Assembly (NCBI GenBank): GCA_964017145.1
Contig: CAXHKQ010000264.1
Coordinates: 1 to 17,138 of the forward strand
Source: Agrocybe praecox
Lineage: Eukaryota; Basidiomycota; Agaricomycetes; Agaricales; Agrocybaceae
Direction of reading: 5' to 3'
DNA: 17,138 bases
The position numbers and the translations under genes were made by a program. This document shows, piece by piece, positions 17,030 through 17,138 of this stretch. Numbering within the stretch: position 1 is the stretch's first letter; each line of letters begins with the position of its first letter. The notes beneath the pieces are model-generated. The model was not told where the DNA came from, did not search any database, and was given only the letters and a program-made list of their open reading frames with translations.

Positions 17030-17065
17030 TTCGGGTTCGGGTTCGGGTTCGGGTTCGGGTTCGGG
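17030..17065 (+). repeat. Variant telomeric repeat, six TTCGGG units
   Basis: Six perfect tandem TTCGGG hexamers, in register with the TTAGGG units that follow. Just before them is a single TTAGG (17025-17029). Each unit differs from the canonical hexamer only by A to C at position 3. Confidence 0.97.
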
Positions 17066-17138
17066 TTAGGGTTAGGGTTAGGGTTAGGGTTAGGGTTAGG
17101 GTTAGGGTTAGGGTTAGGGTTAGGGTTAGGGTTAGGGT
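17066..17138 (+). repeat. Telomere, twelve TTAGGG units
   Basis: Twelve perfect TTAGGG hexamers plus one base reach the end of the window with the G-rich strand running 5' to 3' outward, as at a right-hand chromosome end. TTAGGG is the usual repeat of filamentous fungi. Confidence 0.98.

Noticed and set aside
1..17138. tRNA or rRNA genes
   Set aside because: I saw no cloverleaf with the usual A and B box words and no rRNA-like sequence by eye; a covariance-model search was not possible.

Overview
The window is the right end of a fungal chromosome, running into a telomere: twelve TTAGGG units close the sequence (17066-17138), with six TTCGGG variant units just inside them. Many GT-AG introns of about 47-70 nt, a fungal-type forkhead gene, a MADS-box gene remnant, a secreted FAD-oxidase remnant and a DUF2235/WD40 protein all point to a filamentous basidiomycete (Agaricomycetes). 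A Rhizoctonia/Ceratobasidium-like fungus is my best guess, from family resemblance only. Every gene I can support lies on the + strand and is transcribed toward the telomere.

Layout. 1-338: the 3' end of an unrecognised gene. 438-648 and 2497-2718: two copies of one MITE-like element with matching terminal inverted repeats, 3-bp target duplications and internal hairpins; they flank a four-exon forkhead transcription factor gene (1232-2336). 2777-2881 and 2939-2950: a short direct repeat and an interstitial telomere-like motif. 3207-5111: a decayed FAD-linked (BBE-like) oxidase gene that lacks the middle of its catalytic domain. 5112-7208: mostly non-coding, with two copies of a GATA-rich dispersed repeat. 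7209-11136: a 13-exon gene for a roughly 1,090-residue protein with an N-terminal DUF2235 (Tle1-like alpha/beta hydrolase) domain interrupted by a hydrophobic hairpin, a middle built from three exon-encoded helical repeats, and a seven-blade WD40 propeller broken by one frameshift. 11137-13713: intergenic, strongly purine-biased in part, with a third copy of the GATA-rich repeat. 13714-15470: a damaged MADS-box (MEF2-like) gene. 15790-17138: subtelomere, with a 14-bp palindrome, a purine-rich stretch, an array of a 78-bp repeat whose units each carry a near-perfect palindrome, about 490 bp of unique sequence, then the telomere.

There is no operon-like logic, as expected in a eukaryote. The most interesting gene is the DUF2235-helical repeat-WD40 protein. 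Its hydrolase-like effector domain plus ligand-sensing propeller resembles fungal NLR-like innate-immunity or allorecognition proteins, but I see no nucleotide-binding (NACHT/NB-ARC) motif. Two of the five genes are clearly damaged and a third carries a frameshift. That fits subtelomeric decay, but single-base indels could also be assembly errors, so each should be checked against reads.
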